DNA from: Candidatus Poribacteria bacterium | GTDB lineage: Bacteria > Poribacteria > WGA-4E > WGA-3G | Reading direction: 5' to 3' | Assembly: GCA_958295945.1 (NCBI GenBank) | Contig: OY282386.1 | Coordinates: 3,714,204 to 3,778,203 of the forward strand | DNA length: 64,000 nt | In this document: piece after piece, positions 34,216-42,869 of the stretch | Layout: each line of letters starts with the position of its first letter | How positions within the stretch are numbered: position 1 is the first letter of the stretch | Program-made: the position numbers and the translations under genes | The notes under the pieces: generated by a model | What the model saw: only the letters and a program-made list of their open reading frames with translations | Told to the model about the DNA's origin: nothing | The model's database searches: none

Positions 34216-34605
34216 TGGACACAGAGACCCGGGGAATACCAAACGCGTATTCGTCTAAGCGCATTCATACCCGACAAATGCCACACGGGGAATCATGGCG
34301 AATACCACACGCGTATTCGTCCAATGGCATTCATACCGTTGATTTGGCGCATTTGGCGTTGATTTGGACAAATGCCACACGGGGAATGCCTCAATGGCAT
34401 TCATACCGTTGATTTGGCGCATTTGGCGTTGATTTGGACAAATGCCACACGGGGAATCATGGTGAATACCAAACGCGTATTCGTCCAATGGCATTCATAC
34501 CCGGGGAACGCCAAAAGGCGTTCATACCGTTGATTTCTTGATTTGGCGCATTTGGCGTTGATTTGGGGGAACGCCTACAGGCGTTCATACCGTTGATTTG
34601 GCACT
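34216..34605. repeat. Tandem array of palindromic units with compensatory stem changes
   Basis: Units of about 60-80 bases combine a spacer (GTTGATTTGGCGCATTTGGC, then ACAAATGCCACACGGGG) with a small hairpin that ends CATACC or CGTCC. Hairpin stems differ between units but stay paired: GAATACC/CGTATTC (34226, 34299, 34463), GAATGCC/GGCATTC (34385) and GAACGCC/GGCGTTC (34505, 34568). No long frame with protein character is present. It is not a CRISPR: repeats and spacers do not alternate at constant length and the spacers are repeated. Confidence 0.7.
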
Positions 34606-34718
34606 GCAATGGTTCATGTGATATTTTTCCAAATACTTTACACTCCCAAATTCATCTTGATATATGGTAATCTATCTGATAAAATACACACAATTCATAT
34701 AAAGAATAGGAGTTCTTA

Positions 34719-35579
34719 ATGATATTTGGACAAGGAACACATCAGTATACAGTGGAAGAAAATTGGTGGTCATTACCAGATGGTTGGGAATTCGGTTGGA
34801 TTCCTGCAGTCGCAGTGGATTCTCAGGATCGCGTATATGTCTACAGTCGTAGTGAACATCCGATGGTAGTGTTTGACCGGGATGGCAATTTCTTAACTTC
34901 ATGGGGAGATGACATCCTCAAAGACGCACACGGTATCTTCATAGATGAGGAGGATAATGTTTTCTGCGTAGAACGTGAAACGCACGTGATGCATAAGTTC
35001 ACAATGGATGGTGAACTACAGATGACTCTCGGAACAATGGATCAACCCGGTGCAGAAGGTGAACCATTCAATTTACCGACAGATTTAGCACTCGGTCCGG
35101 ATGGAGAAATGTTTATCAGTGACGGTTATGGTAATGCACGTATTCACAAGTTTTCTCCTGATGGTGAGTTGATTAAATCTTGGGGAAAGCAGGGAACAGG
35201 ACCAGGTGAATTTGACTTGCCTCATTGTGTTCGTGTTGACCCGCGTAATAGAGTGATGGTGGCAGATCGTGAAAACAACCGCATTCAGTTCTTCACGCTG
35301 GATGGAGAATATATTGAAGAGTGGGGAGACCTTCTTGAACCTGATACTATTTATATTCACGAAGACGAACTTGTGTATGTGGCTGAACTTGGACAACGTG
35401 TATCAATAATGACGTTAGATGGGGAAGTAGTATCTCAATGGGGTAGTGAACGTGGTAGCTCTGTACCTGGAGAGTTTCTTGCATGTCCACACGGTATCTG
35501 GGTAGACTCTCACGGCGATATATATGTTGGCGAAGTTCAAGCTGATGCAAGGTTACAAAAATATATTCGTCAGAAATAA
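34719..35579 (+). CDS. Cytoplasmic six-bladed NHL-repeat propeller (paralogue)
   Basis: 286 residues without a signal peptide. Six NHL repeats line up with those of the 11471 gene: AVDSQDRVYVYSR, IFIDEEDNVFCVER, ALGPDGEMFISDGYG, VRVDPRNRVMVADREN, IYIHEDELVYVAELG, IWVDSHGDIYVGEV. TAGGAG precedes the ATG. Unlike its paralogue it is not linked to a metal exporter; gdhA follows after 94 bases. The reaction, if any, is unknown. Confidence 0.82.
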   Translation: MIFGQGTHQYTVEENWWSLPDGWEFGWIPAVAVDSQDRVYVYSRSEHPMVVFDRDGNFLTSWGDDILKDAHGIFIDEEDNVFCVERETHVMHKFTMDGELQMTLGTMDQPGAEGEPFNLPTDLALGPDGEMFISDGYGNARIHKFSPDGELIKSWGKQGTGPGEFDLPHCVRVDPRNRVMVADRENNRIQFFTLDGEYIEEWGDLLEPDTIYIHEDELVYVAELGQRVSIMTLDGEVVSQWGSERGSSVPGEFLACPHGIWVDSHGDIYVGEVQADARLQKYIRQK

Positions 35580-35673
35580 GGAATAGAAGTTTTATTTTAG
35601 AAGCATTAGCATAGGTTTATCTTGATATTTGCCAGATAAGAGTCGTAATAAATACTCCTGAAAGGTTAAACAG

Positions 35674-37089
35674 ATGACTGAGAACCTATCATTTTTTCAA
35701 AGAATTAATGACTCCTTTGATAAAGCAGCAAAGTTCACAGACTATCCGCAAGGACTGCTGAAGCAAATAAAGATCTGCAACAGTTCATGCCATTTCACAT
35801 TTCCAATAAAACGAGACGATGGTACGATTCAGACGATCCACGGATGGCGTGCTGAACATAGTCACCACAAACTGCCTACGAAGGGTGGAATCCGTTATAG
35901 TACATTGGTTAACGAAGATGAGATTATGGCACTTGCTGCCTTAATGACTTACAAATGTGCACTGGTGGATCTACCTTTTGGTGGTGCTAAGGGAGGAATA
36001 CAACTCGATCGGAAGGAGTATTCCGAAAGTGAATTGGAACGAATCACCCGTCGCTATACTTATGAGTTGATACAAAAGAACTATATCGGTCCGGGTATTG
36101 ATGTGCCTGCCCCTGACTATGGCACAGGTGAAAACGAGATGTCGTGGATTCTTGATACATATCTGTCAATGTCACCTGATAAGCTTGATGCCATCGCTTG
36201 CGTAACAGGGAAACCGATTGAACAAAACGGTATACGAGGACGAAAAGAGGCGACTGGTCGTGGTGTTGTGTTTGGTTTGGAAGAGGTATGCAGCTATGCA
36301 GATGATATGAAAGAGGTAGGAATTCAGCCGGGACTGCGTGGAAAAACTGTTGTCATTCAAGGATTTGGAAAAGTTGGTTATCCCGCTGCAATCTATCTCA
36401 ATGAAGCAGAAGCAAAAGTTGTTGCAATTGCTGAAGCAGATGGTGCTATCTATAATCAACAAGGTTTGGATATTGAAGGCATTTCTGAGTTTAGAGATGA
36501 AACCGGCTCAATTCGGAATTTTCCGGACGCAGCATTTGTTGAAAATCCGCATGACATACTTGAGTTTGAATGTGATATTTTAGTGCCAGCAGCCCTTGAG
36601 AACCAGATTACCGCGCAGAATGCACCGCGTGTTAAAGCACGTATCATTGCAGAAGCAGCAAACGGACCTACAACATCAAAAGCCCATGAAATCCTAAAGG
36701 ATCGCGGGGCAATGATCGTTCCAGACACTTTTCTCAATGCAGGTGGTGTTACCGTCTCCTATTTTGAATGGCTAAGAAATCTATCGCACGTCGGTTTTGG
36801 TAGATTGGCAAGACGATATGAAGAAAGTGCATACACGGCAATGGTACACTTTATTGAACAAGCTACAGGTTACCAATTTTCCGCTGATGAACGTCAAACG
36901 GTTCATGGAGCAGATGAAACCGATTTGGTGAATTCTGGACTTCAGGATACAATGATCAATGCTTATGAAGAGATTCGAGAAACTCGATTTAAGTACGGAA
37001 AAGATGTTGTTGATCGCAGAACAGCTGCGTATATTAATGCGATTCATAAGATTGCCCAATCTTATATGCAGCTTGGTATTTTTCCTTAG
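35674..37089 (+). CDS. Glutamate dehydrogenase (Glu/Leu/Phe/Val family)
   Basis: 471 residues. The dimerisation half has KGGIRYS, the catalytic Lys region LPFGGAKGGIQLD and APDYGTGENEMSWI. The NAD-binding half has VVIQGFGKVGYPAA and NAGGVTVSYFEWLRNLSH. It interconverts glutamate with 2-oxoglutarate and ammonia. The longer sequence and C-terminal 'NAGGV-SYFEW' region resemble the animal/archaeal NAD(P) type. AAAGGT lies upstream. pdxJ follows 39 bases later; a PLP-synthesis partner in amino-acid metabolism is plausible. Confidence 0.92.
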   Translation: MTENLSFFQRINDSFDKAAKFTDYPQGLLKQIKICNSSCHFTFPIKRDDGTIQTIHGWRAEHSHHKLPTKGGIRYSTLVNEDEIMALAALMTYKCALVDLPFGGAKGGIQLDRKEYSESELERITRRYTYELIQKNYIGPGIDVPAPDYGTGENEMSWILDTYLSMSPDKLDAIACVTGKPIEQNGIRGRKEATGRGVVFGLEEVCSYADDMKEVGIQPGLRGKTVVIQGFGKVGYPAAIYLNEAEAKVVAIAEADGAIYNQQGLDIEGISEFRDETGSIRNFPDAAFVENPHDILEFECDILVPAALENQITAQNAPRVKARIIAEAANGPTTSKAHEILKDRGAMIVPDTFLNAGGVTVSYFEWLRNLSHVGFGRLARRYEESAYTAMVHFIEQATGYQFSADERQTVHGADETDLVNSGLQDTMINAYEEIRETRFKYGKDVVDRRTAAYINAIHKIAQSYMQLGIFP

Positions 37090-37128
37090 TTCAACAAAGT
37101 AAAATATCAATAAACAGAAGGAGTAAAA

Positions 37129-37881
37129 ATGATCTGTCTCAGTGTCAATGTGAACAAAGTCGCAACATTACGAAATTCAAGAGGTGGTGATATACCCAAT
37201 GTCATAACTGCCGTTAACACCTGTATTGATGCGGGGGCACAAGGGATAACCGTGCATCCACGGGGAGATCAACGGCATATCAGACCATCAGATGTCTATG
37301 AGATTGCCAAACATTTAAAAGAGATCAATTCAGAGAATAATGCCAACATTGAATATAATATTGAAGGTGATCCGCGGCCGGAGTTGATTGAAATGGTATT
37401 AGATGTGCAACCGACACAATGCACCCTCGTTCCTGTTGTCAGCGGTGAAATCACAAGCCATACCGTTTGGGATATCAAGAAAGATGGAGAGATGTTAAAA
37501 CCTGTTATTACATCACTGAAGAATGCTGGTATCCGTGTCAGCCTGTTTAGTGGAACAGATCTTGAACAGATAGAGCGGACGGTAGACATTGGTGCGGATA
37601 GAATTGAACTCTATACTGAACCTTATGCTATGGCAAAAACCGATGCAGATATTGCCCACGAGTTTTCGCTTTTGAAAAAGGCTGGAGAGAAGGCACTGGC
37701 AGTGGGTCTTGGGACGAATGCAGGACATGATCTCAATCTTGACAATCTCCCTTTGATGCAACAACTACCGGGATTGCTTGAAGTGTCAATCGGACATCAT
37801 CTGATGGCAGATGCACTCTATATTGGAATGACAGCAGCGGTCAAAGCTTACCGAACCGCGTTAGGACAGGAATTAAAATGA
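37129..37881 (+). CDS. pdxJ: Pyridoxine 5'-phosphate synthase
   Basis: 250 residues, TIM barrel of normal length. SVNVNKVATLRNSRGG, the GAQGITVHPRGDQRHI block with the catalytic His, and the C-terminal EVSIGHHLMADALYIGM are diagnostic. It condenses 1-deoxyxylulose-5-phosphate with 3-amino-2-oxopropyl phosphate to PNP. AAGGAG precedes the ATG. Its stop overlaps the start of the HAD gene (ATGA), so the two are translationally coupled. Confidence 0.94.
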   Translation: MICLSVNVNKVATLRNSRGGDIPNVITAVNTCIDAGAQGITVHPRGDQRHIRPSDVYEIAKHLKEINSENNANIEYNIEGDPRPELIEMVLDVQPTQCTLVPVVSGEITSHTVWDIKKDGEMLKPVITSLKNAGIRVSLFSGTDLEQIERTVDIGADRIELYTEPYAMAKTDADIAHEFSLLKKAGEKALAVGLGTNAGHDLNLDNLPLMQQLPGLLEVSIGHHLMADALYIGMTAAVKAYRTALGQELK

Positions 37882-38513
37882 AGAAATCATGTGCAGTTTT
37901 CGATCTCGATGGGACGCTAATCAGTAAATCTTCAGAGAAGGTTTTTCTCAAACACCTGATAAGTAATGGGGAAATGCCAATATCCAATTTACTTGCGTGG
38001 ACTTCCAAGTTTCTGAAAGTCAGATCATATACTGAAGCAAAATCATACAAAATCCATCTACGCGGTTTAGATAAACAAAACCTTTGTGGACTTGCTCAGG
38101 AATGTTTTGACACAACTCTTCGTTATAGTATAGCACCAAGTATTTCAACCCTCATTCACACCCATCGCAATGAAGGGCGGACGGTTATTATAATGTCAGG
38201 TTCACTCTCATTCTTGGTGAAATTATTTCATGAACATCTTCAGACTGACATTATGGTTGCTGATCAACTTGAAGTGGAAGATGGCAAATTCACAGGAAAT
38301 CGTGTTGGTTTGCGTCCGTATGCAGAAAATAAAGCAGCACTTGCCAAAGAACTTGCTACAGAACACGGTTTTGATCTCAGTTCTTCTTATGCTTATGGAA
38401 ATCACCATTCGGATGTCTACAAACTGGAACTGTTTGGACACCCTGTCGCTGTGAATCCTGATCGGGAACTCAGACGCATTGCAGCAGAAAGAAATTGGCA
38501 AGTCGAATTGTAG
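37878..38513 (+). CDS. HAD-IB family phosphatase (SerB-like)
   Basis: 211 residues. HAD motif I FDLDGTL (residues 8-14), motif II SGS, motif III Lys in ENKAAL, and motif IV YGNHHSDVYKL are all present, with an alpha-helical cap between I and II as in subfamily IB. Members hydrolyse small phosphates such as phosphoserine. Coupling to pdxJ (4-base overlap) hints at a substrate in B6 or serine metabolism, but this is only context. Confidence 0.87.
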   Translation: MKKSCAVFDLDGTLISKSSEKVFLKHLISNGEMPISNLLAWTSKFLKVRSYTEAKSYKIHLRGLDKQNLCGLAQECFDTTLRYSIAPSISTLIHTHRNEGRTVIIMSGSLSFLVKLFHEHLQTDIMVADQLEVEDGKFTGNRVGLRPYAENKAALAKELATEHGFDLSSSYAYGNHHSDVYKLELFGHPVAVNPDRELRRIAAERNWQVEL

Positions 38514-38531
38514 TTATGATAGGGGACGAAA

Positions 38532-39278
38532 GTGCGGCTTGAAAAATATATATCCGATTCAGGTGTCGCATCCCGCCGTGCAGTTAAGCGAGCTATTCGT
38601 GATGGACATGTTACTGTTAACGGCACAATGATAACTATTCCTGGACATCCGATTGATGCAGAAAGTGATGATATTGAATATCGTGGAGATAAGGTTGAAC
38701 CGATAACAGAGTACATCTATCTTATGTTGAATAAACCACCAGGTTATTTGACAACTCGAAATGATGAGCGTGGCAGACCTACCGTTATGGATTTGCTAAC
38801 CGACCTACCTAAGTCGATATACCCCGTTGGACGCTTAGATTTAGATACGGAAGGATTACTGTTATTTACAAATGATGGAGATTTTGCTTATCGGATGATG
38901 CATCCCAGTCATGAGATTGACAAGACTTATCTTGTATGGGTAAGTGGTGTTCTGAGTAATCGTGCCCTTGAACGTCTACGGAACGGCGTTGCTATCACCG
39001 GCGGTAAAACTGCACCTGCCAAGATTGAAGAACTGAAGGTGACTGGAACACCTAAGTTAACAGAAAATAGAAAAACAGGCAACACTGCAGGAGTTGCAAA
39101 ATATAGAGTAGTGATTCACGAGGGTAAGAAAAGGCAAGTTCGTTTAATGTTTAAAGCGGTAGGACATAAGGTAATCCGTTTGAAACGGGTACGGGTAGGT
39201 ACAATAAGGTTAGGTAATCTTCCACAAGGGAAGTATCGTTTTCTTACCCCTGCGGAAGTTACCTTGTTACGATCTTAA
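38532..39278 (+). CDS. Pseudouridine synthase, RsuA/RluB family
   Basis: 248 residues starting at GTG 38532, supported by AGGGGA. An N-terminal S4 RNA-binding domain (MRLEKYISDSGVASRRAVKR) is followed by the catalytic domain: YLMLNKPPGYLTT, PVGRLDLDTEGLLLFTNDG with the catalytic Asp, and EGKKRQVRLMFKAVGH. It isomerises a uridine in rRNA; the RluB type acts on 23S. It closes the gdh-pdxJ-HAD group. Confidence 0.93.
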   Translation: MRLEKYISDSGVASRRAVKRAIRDGHVTVNGTMITIPGHPIDAESDDIEYRGDKVEPITEYIYLMLNKPPGYLTTRNDERGRPTVMDLLTDLPKSIYPVGRLDLDTEGLLLFTNDGDFAYRMMHPSHEIDKTYLVWVSGVLSNRALERLRNGVAITGGKTAPAKIEELKVTGTPKLTENRKTGNTAGVAKYRVVIHEGKKRQVRLMFKAVGHKVIRLKRVRVGTIRLGNLPQGKYRFLTPAEVTLLRS

Positions 39279-39289
39279 TTTCTGAAATC

Positions 39290-40336
39290 TCACTGATCCT
39301 TTGGAGTTGCCTCTAAGGAATCCTGAGCGCGTTTCAACATCATCTCAGCTTGCCGTAGCAGATTTTCATTCTTGCCGTGATTGAGCAACTTCTCAAACAC
39401 AACAATTGCCTTATCAAACTGCTTGAGGATATGATAGGTGACTCCCAAATAGTATTGAGCAGATTCAATCTCATTACTTTTTGGATAATTCTCAATGACT
39501 TTTTGGAAGTGCATTACAGTTTTTTCTGCTAAATCTTCGTCACTCGGTTTTCTCTGTAGTTGCATCGCATAAGCAAGACCAATTTGTGTATGCAATTTAG
39601 ATACATTCCCTGATTCATTTTTCGTATCTTTTGCAAATACTTTTTCACTGAATGAGAGTGCTTTGTCAAATTGTTGAATCTTCAAATAGGCTAAAGCAAA
39701 TTGACTGTTTAGTTCGAGATCATCTGGGAGTTTTGCACTGATCGGCAAAGCTTTATCAATTTGTTGACGATCTATAAAAAGAATTGCAATTTCCCGATTA
39801 AGTTTGAGATCTTCAGGATTTTCCTTGTATTCCGCCAATTTTGCTTTGAATTCCACCTCTTTTTTCAGTGCCGTTTCCATTACTGGAGCGAATTTATCGG
39901 GAGGAAGATAACCACCTTGATTCGTAATTACCCCTCCATCTGGACTAATGAACAAAATTGCTGGGAAACCTCTTACACCGTACTTTTCTCGTGTTTCCTC
40001 GTTTATGGGACGTTCCTCAATCTCTGGATTGACTTTGATGTTGATGAATTTATCTGAAAGTGAGATGACTTTCGCATCGGTGAAGGTGTCGGCATCCAGC
40101 CGTTTACACCAACCTCACCAATCTGTATAGAAGTCCATCATAATCGGTTTACCAGTCTCGGTGGATTGTTTTATAGCTTCTTCTACTGTATCCACCCATT
40201 GGATTTGTGCTTCAGTGGTTTCTTCCGTGGTAGCATCTTGACTATCAGCAAAGACAGGGATTGAAACTGCCATCAGCAAGAGAACAGAGAGTGCAGCAAA
40301 GTAACTGAGATGTTTTGGGACAACAGAATTAAACAT
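39290..40336 (-). CDS. Predicted selenoprotein: secreted thioredoxin-like domain (UxxC) with TPR repeats
   Basis: One continuous 349-codon frame broken only by an in-frame TGA (40115-40117, codon 74). Signal peptide about 1-31 (FAALSVLLLMAVSIPVFADS). A thioredoxin-7/DUF255-like domain follows: the text reads MMDFYTDW-[UGA]-GWCKRLD, where the family has DWCGWCK, so UGA stands exactly at the first catalytic Cys. After it the frame keeps thioredoxin features (GVRGFPAILFISPDGG) and then about 160 residues of TPR-like helices, with no decay over 274 codons. A stem-loop right after the UGA fits the bacterial SECIS rules. Sec at the resolving/attacking Cys is known in bacterial thioredoxin-like selenoproteins. 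TGA is an ordinary stop elsewhere in the window. The alternative is a very recent nonsense mutation. No sel genes are in the window. Confidence 0.75.
40085..40110 (-). promoter_or_regulatory. Candidate bacterial SECIS element
   Basis: Starting 4 bases after the UGA, the messenger folds as GGUGU-AAA-CGGC-UGGAU-GCCG-ACACC: a 5-bp lower stem, a 3-base one-sided bulge, a 4-bp GC upper stem and a 5-base apical loop. The loop starts 17 bases after the UGA and has G as its second base. Known bacterial SECIS rules ask for an apical loop about 16-37 bases after the UGA with a G in its first two positions, so all are met. All nine pairs are Watson-Crick. Confidence 0.65.
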
Positions 40337-40569
40337 TAATTCTCTCCTAATTTTAATTTACGACAAATATTAGGTCTTGCTAGATATACTAACAATACCT
40401 ACCTAATCTCGTATCTTTTTACATATTATAGCAGCTATAATGACGGCTGTCCAGAAAAATGATAGACTTATGATTCCAGACGCTTTGTCGGTTATGCACA
40501 CATTGTATTAATAAAGGTTGCATCTGTTTACTAAACTAATACGGAAAACGACATTCTGTTAGGAATTGT

Positions 40570-41958
40570 TTACTTGCCAACACAGAACTGTGAGAAGATA
40601 CGATCCAGTATATCTTCTGTGGTCGTTTTTCCTACGATGTCACCAAGTGCATCCAGACTTATCCGCAAATCAACAGATACAAGGTCTGGTGGCATCTCGT
40701 TTTCTAAGCTTGTGATGACATCATCAAGTGCTTCTTGAGAACGTCGTAGTGCGTCTTGATGACGCGTGTTAGTAATAATCGGCGATTCTCCGACGACAAA
40801 ATCTCCACCCAACAACACATCAAGGATAGTATTCTTCAACATGTCTATACCTATATCTTCAGTAATTGCAGTCTCAACGATACTGACATTTGGACAATGG
40901 TCTGATAAGTTTTGTGGATGTGTATATATGGGTAGATCCGTTTTATTTAGGATTAGGATTGCACGATTGCATTTTGCGATCTCCAATAATTCAATATCCG
41001 ACTCATCCAACGGTTGTGATGCATCAAACATTAAGAGTAGCAATTCTACTTTATCAAGAACATCTCTACTCCGTTGAACTCCTTGCTGTTCAACGATATT
41101 ATCGGTTTCTCTGATTCCTGCTGTATCAACGAGATTGATTGGAATTCCACCGATATTAATTGTCTCCTCAATTGTGTCTCTGGTTGTTCCTGGTATGTCT
41201 GTGACAATGGCACGTGCAGTGGTAAGAAGTGCATTGAACAGACTTGATTTTCCAACATTCGGTTTTCCTAATATGCCAACGTTGACACCTTCCTTGATAA
41301 TTCGTCCTTCTGATGCAGTTGCTATCAAATGCGTTATATCCGCTTGCACTTCGCGTGAGGTCTGAAGTTGTGTGTCTACTTTCATAAAATCAAGGTCTTC
41401 ATCAGGAAAGTCAATTGACGCTTCTATTTCTGCCAATAACTCTGCAAGTCGATCACTTAGTCGATTGACATTTTCAGATAGTTTCCCAGAAAGTGTATCA
41501 ACCGCTATTTTTCTGCTGAGTTCTGTTTTTGAACCGATGAGTTCTGCTACCGCCTCAGCCTGTGCAAGGTCTAGTCTCCCGTTGAGGAAAGCACGTTTTG
41601 TAAATTCACCCGGTTCTGCAACTCTTGCTCCAGCTTCTACTACCAATTCAAGCACAGACGTTAGTGGAATAGAACCACCGTGGCAGTTGAATTCCACAAT
41701 GTCTTCAGTTGTATATGTATTTGGTGTACGCATTACGCCAAGCAATACTTCGTCAATGATTTCGCCAGAAGCAGATGTATCAATGACATACCCGTGTGTT
41801 AGCGTGTGTGATGGTATTTCGTGGAGTAAAACAGCGCGGGAAGGACGAAACAGTTTGTTAGCAATTGGGATTGCATGCGAACCACTGACTCGTACTATCC
41901 CAATGCCGCCTTCCCCTTTAGGCGTGGCGATGGCAGCGATGGTATCGTCAAATTTCAT
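40570..41958 (-). CDS. mnmE: tRNA modification GTPase MnmE
   Basis: 462 residues from ATG 41958 (MKFDDTIAAIATPKGEGGIG), the family's standard start; the frame's earlier ATG adds an unrelated 11 residues. The N-terminal folate-binding domain, a helical domain, and an inserted G domain (GKPNVGKSSLFNALL, DIPGTTRDTI, DTAGIRET, NKTDLP) are present. The C-terminus FCVGK carries the essential Cys. With MnmG it makes the xm5 group of wobble U34. It ends the conserved yidC cluster. Confidence 0.94.
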   Translation of the reverse strand: MKFDDTIAAIATPKGEGGIGIVRVSGSHAIPIANKLFRPSRAVLLHEIPSHTLTHGYVIDTSASGEIIDEVLLGVMRTPNTYTTEDIVEFNCHGGSIPLTSVLELVVEAGARVAEPGEFTKRAFLNGRLDLAQAEAVAELIGSKTELSRKIAVDTLSGKLSENVNRLSDRLAELLAEIEASIDFPDEDLDFMKVDTQLQTSREVQADITHLIATASEGRIIKEGVNVGILGKPNVGKSSLFNALLTTARAIVTDIPGTTRDTIEETINIGGIPINLVDTAGIRETDNIVEQQGVQRSRDVLDKVELLLLMFDASQPLDESDIELLEIAKCNRAILILNKTDLPIYTHPQNLSDHCPNVSIVETAITEDIGIDMLKNTILDVLLGGDFVVGESPIITNTRHQDALRRSQEALDDVITSLENEMPPDLVSVDLRISLDALGDIVGKTTTEDILDRIFSQFCVGK

Positions 41959-42050
41959 AATGCAATCCCGACATATAGATGTTCTGGACAAGGGTGCAAG
42001 GGATCAGTGAAATAGGTTTTGTATTTGACAAGGTTACTGAATATATCTGT

Positions 42051-42677
42051 TCAATAGTCATCCTGCCTTGCAATAACAACCCTCCGCATATCACCTTCTC
42101 CTTGGCTAAAGGTAGAGACATCGTCATCAGATTGTAAGGCGAGATGAATGACGCGTCGATCCTTGGCGGACATTGGTGAAAGCACAACATCTTGTCGTGT
42201 CCGTTTGACTTTTGCAGCGACTTGATGTGCAAGGTCAACAAGAGATTGTTCTCTCCGTTCACGGTAACCTTCAGTATCAACAAACACCTTTTTCTTTGCG
42301 AGCGCATTTTTATTGATTATACAGTTGAGGATCCTTTCAATAGCGTCAAGTGTTTGTCCATGTTTCCCTATTAGAAGTGCTGGGGAGTCTGTTGACATGT
42401 CAAGGTGTAAACTACCATCAATATGCTCGGAATTAACCACACCATCAATTCCAATGTGCGTGAGTATTTCTTTCAAAACGGTTTCAGGTGCAGTCGTTAC
42501 ATCTTCTTTGAGAGTTGCACGGACTTTTGCGGGTTTTGCTCCAAAACTTAAAATACCTTTTGTTGGTTCATTAATTATGATGATGTTGACGTGTTCGCGA
42601 GTTGTATCAAGTTCAGTGAGTGCGAGATCAATAGCCTCTTCAACAGTTTCTGCTTCAGTTTCAATATAGTTTTGCAA
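42051..42677 (-). CDS. khpB: RNA-binding protein KhpB/Jag (Jag-N, KH, R3H)
   Basis: 208 residues. Jag-N domain at 1-55 (AETVEEAIDLALTELDTTRE, KGILSFGAKPAKVRA), KH-type domain with LLIGKHGQTLDAIERILNCI, and an R3H domain at the C-terminus (LSPMSAKDRRVIHLALQSDD). The family binds RNA and in firmicutes affects cell elongation and sRNA use. Its position between yidC and mnmE is the conserved bacterial order. GGAG precedes the ATG. Confidence 0.92.
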   Translation of the reverse strand: MQNYIETEAETVEEAIDLALTELDTTREHVNIIIINEPTKGILSFGAKPAKVRATLKEDVTTAPETVLKEILTHIGIDGVVNSEHIDGSLHLDMSTDSPALLIGKHGQTLDAIERILNCIINKNALAKKKVFVDTEGYRERREQSLVDLAHQVAAKVKRTRQDVVLSPMSAKDRRVIHLALQSDDDVSTFSQGEGDMRRVVIARQDDY

Positions 42678-42751
42678 GTGGCAACTCTCCTTTCTTCATT
42701 GAAGATTGATGTATATATGGTAAATTATTGAATTAATTTTATACATTGCTT

Positions 42752-42783
42752 AGGTGAGGTTAGGAAACCACGCCTACCGTGGA
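42752..42783. repeat. Palindrome family GGTTAGGAAACC
   Basis: GGTGAGGTTAGGAAACCACG followed by CCTACCGTGG, an imperfect palindrome between yidC and khpB. Related copies are at 33526-33553, 56973-57002 and 60711-60737, always in gaps between genes. Stem arms differ (GGTGAGG, GGCGAGG, GGTTCGG) while the TTAGGAAACC/TTTCCTAA centre is kept. Confidence 0.55.
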
Positions 42784-42869
42784 TAAAAGTGTAGATATAA
42801 TTTTATACTTCACCATAAATGCGAAATATTCTGTATAGAAACAATCAGAAGATCTATAAAACATCTATG

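Noticed and set aside
34216-34605. CRISPR-like array
   Set aside because: The units are palindromes with repeated rather than unique spacers and variable length, and no cas gene is present.
40115-40117. TGA read as a gene-ending stop (two separate genes) or as genome-wide stop reassignment
   Set aside because: The same frame continues with the second half of the same domain, and the stop replaces precisely the catalytic Cys. TGA ends several other genes in the window, so a global reassignment to Trp or Gly is not supported.
41372-42010. 212-codon frame on the plus strand opposite mnmE
   Set aside because: It is antisense to a well-conserved gene, has Ser-rich shadow composition, and has no ribosome site.
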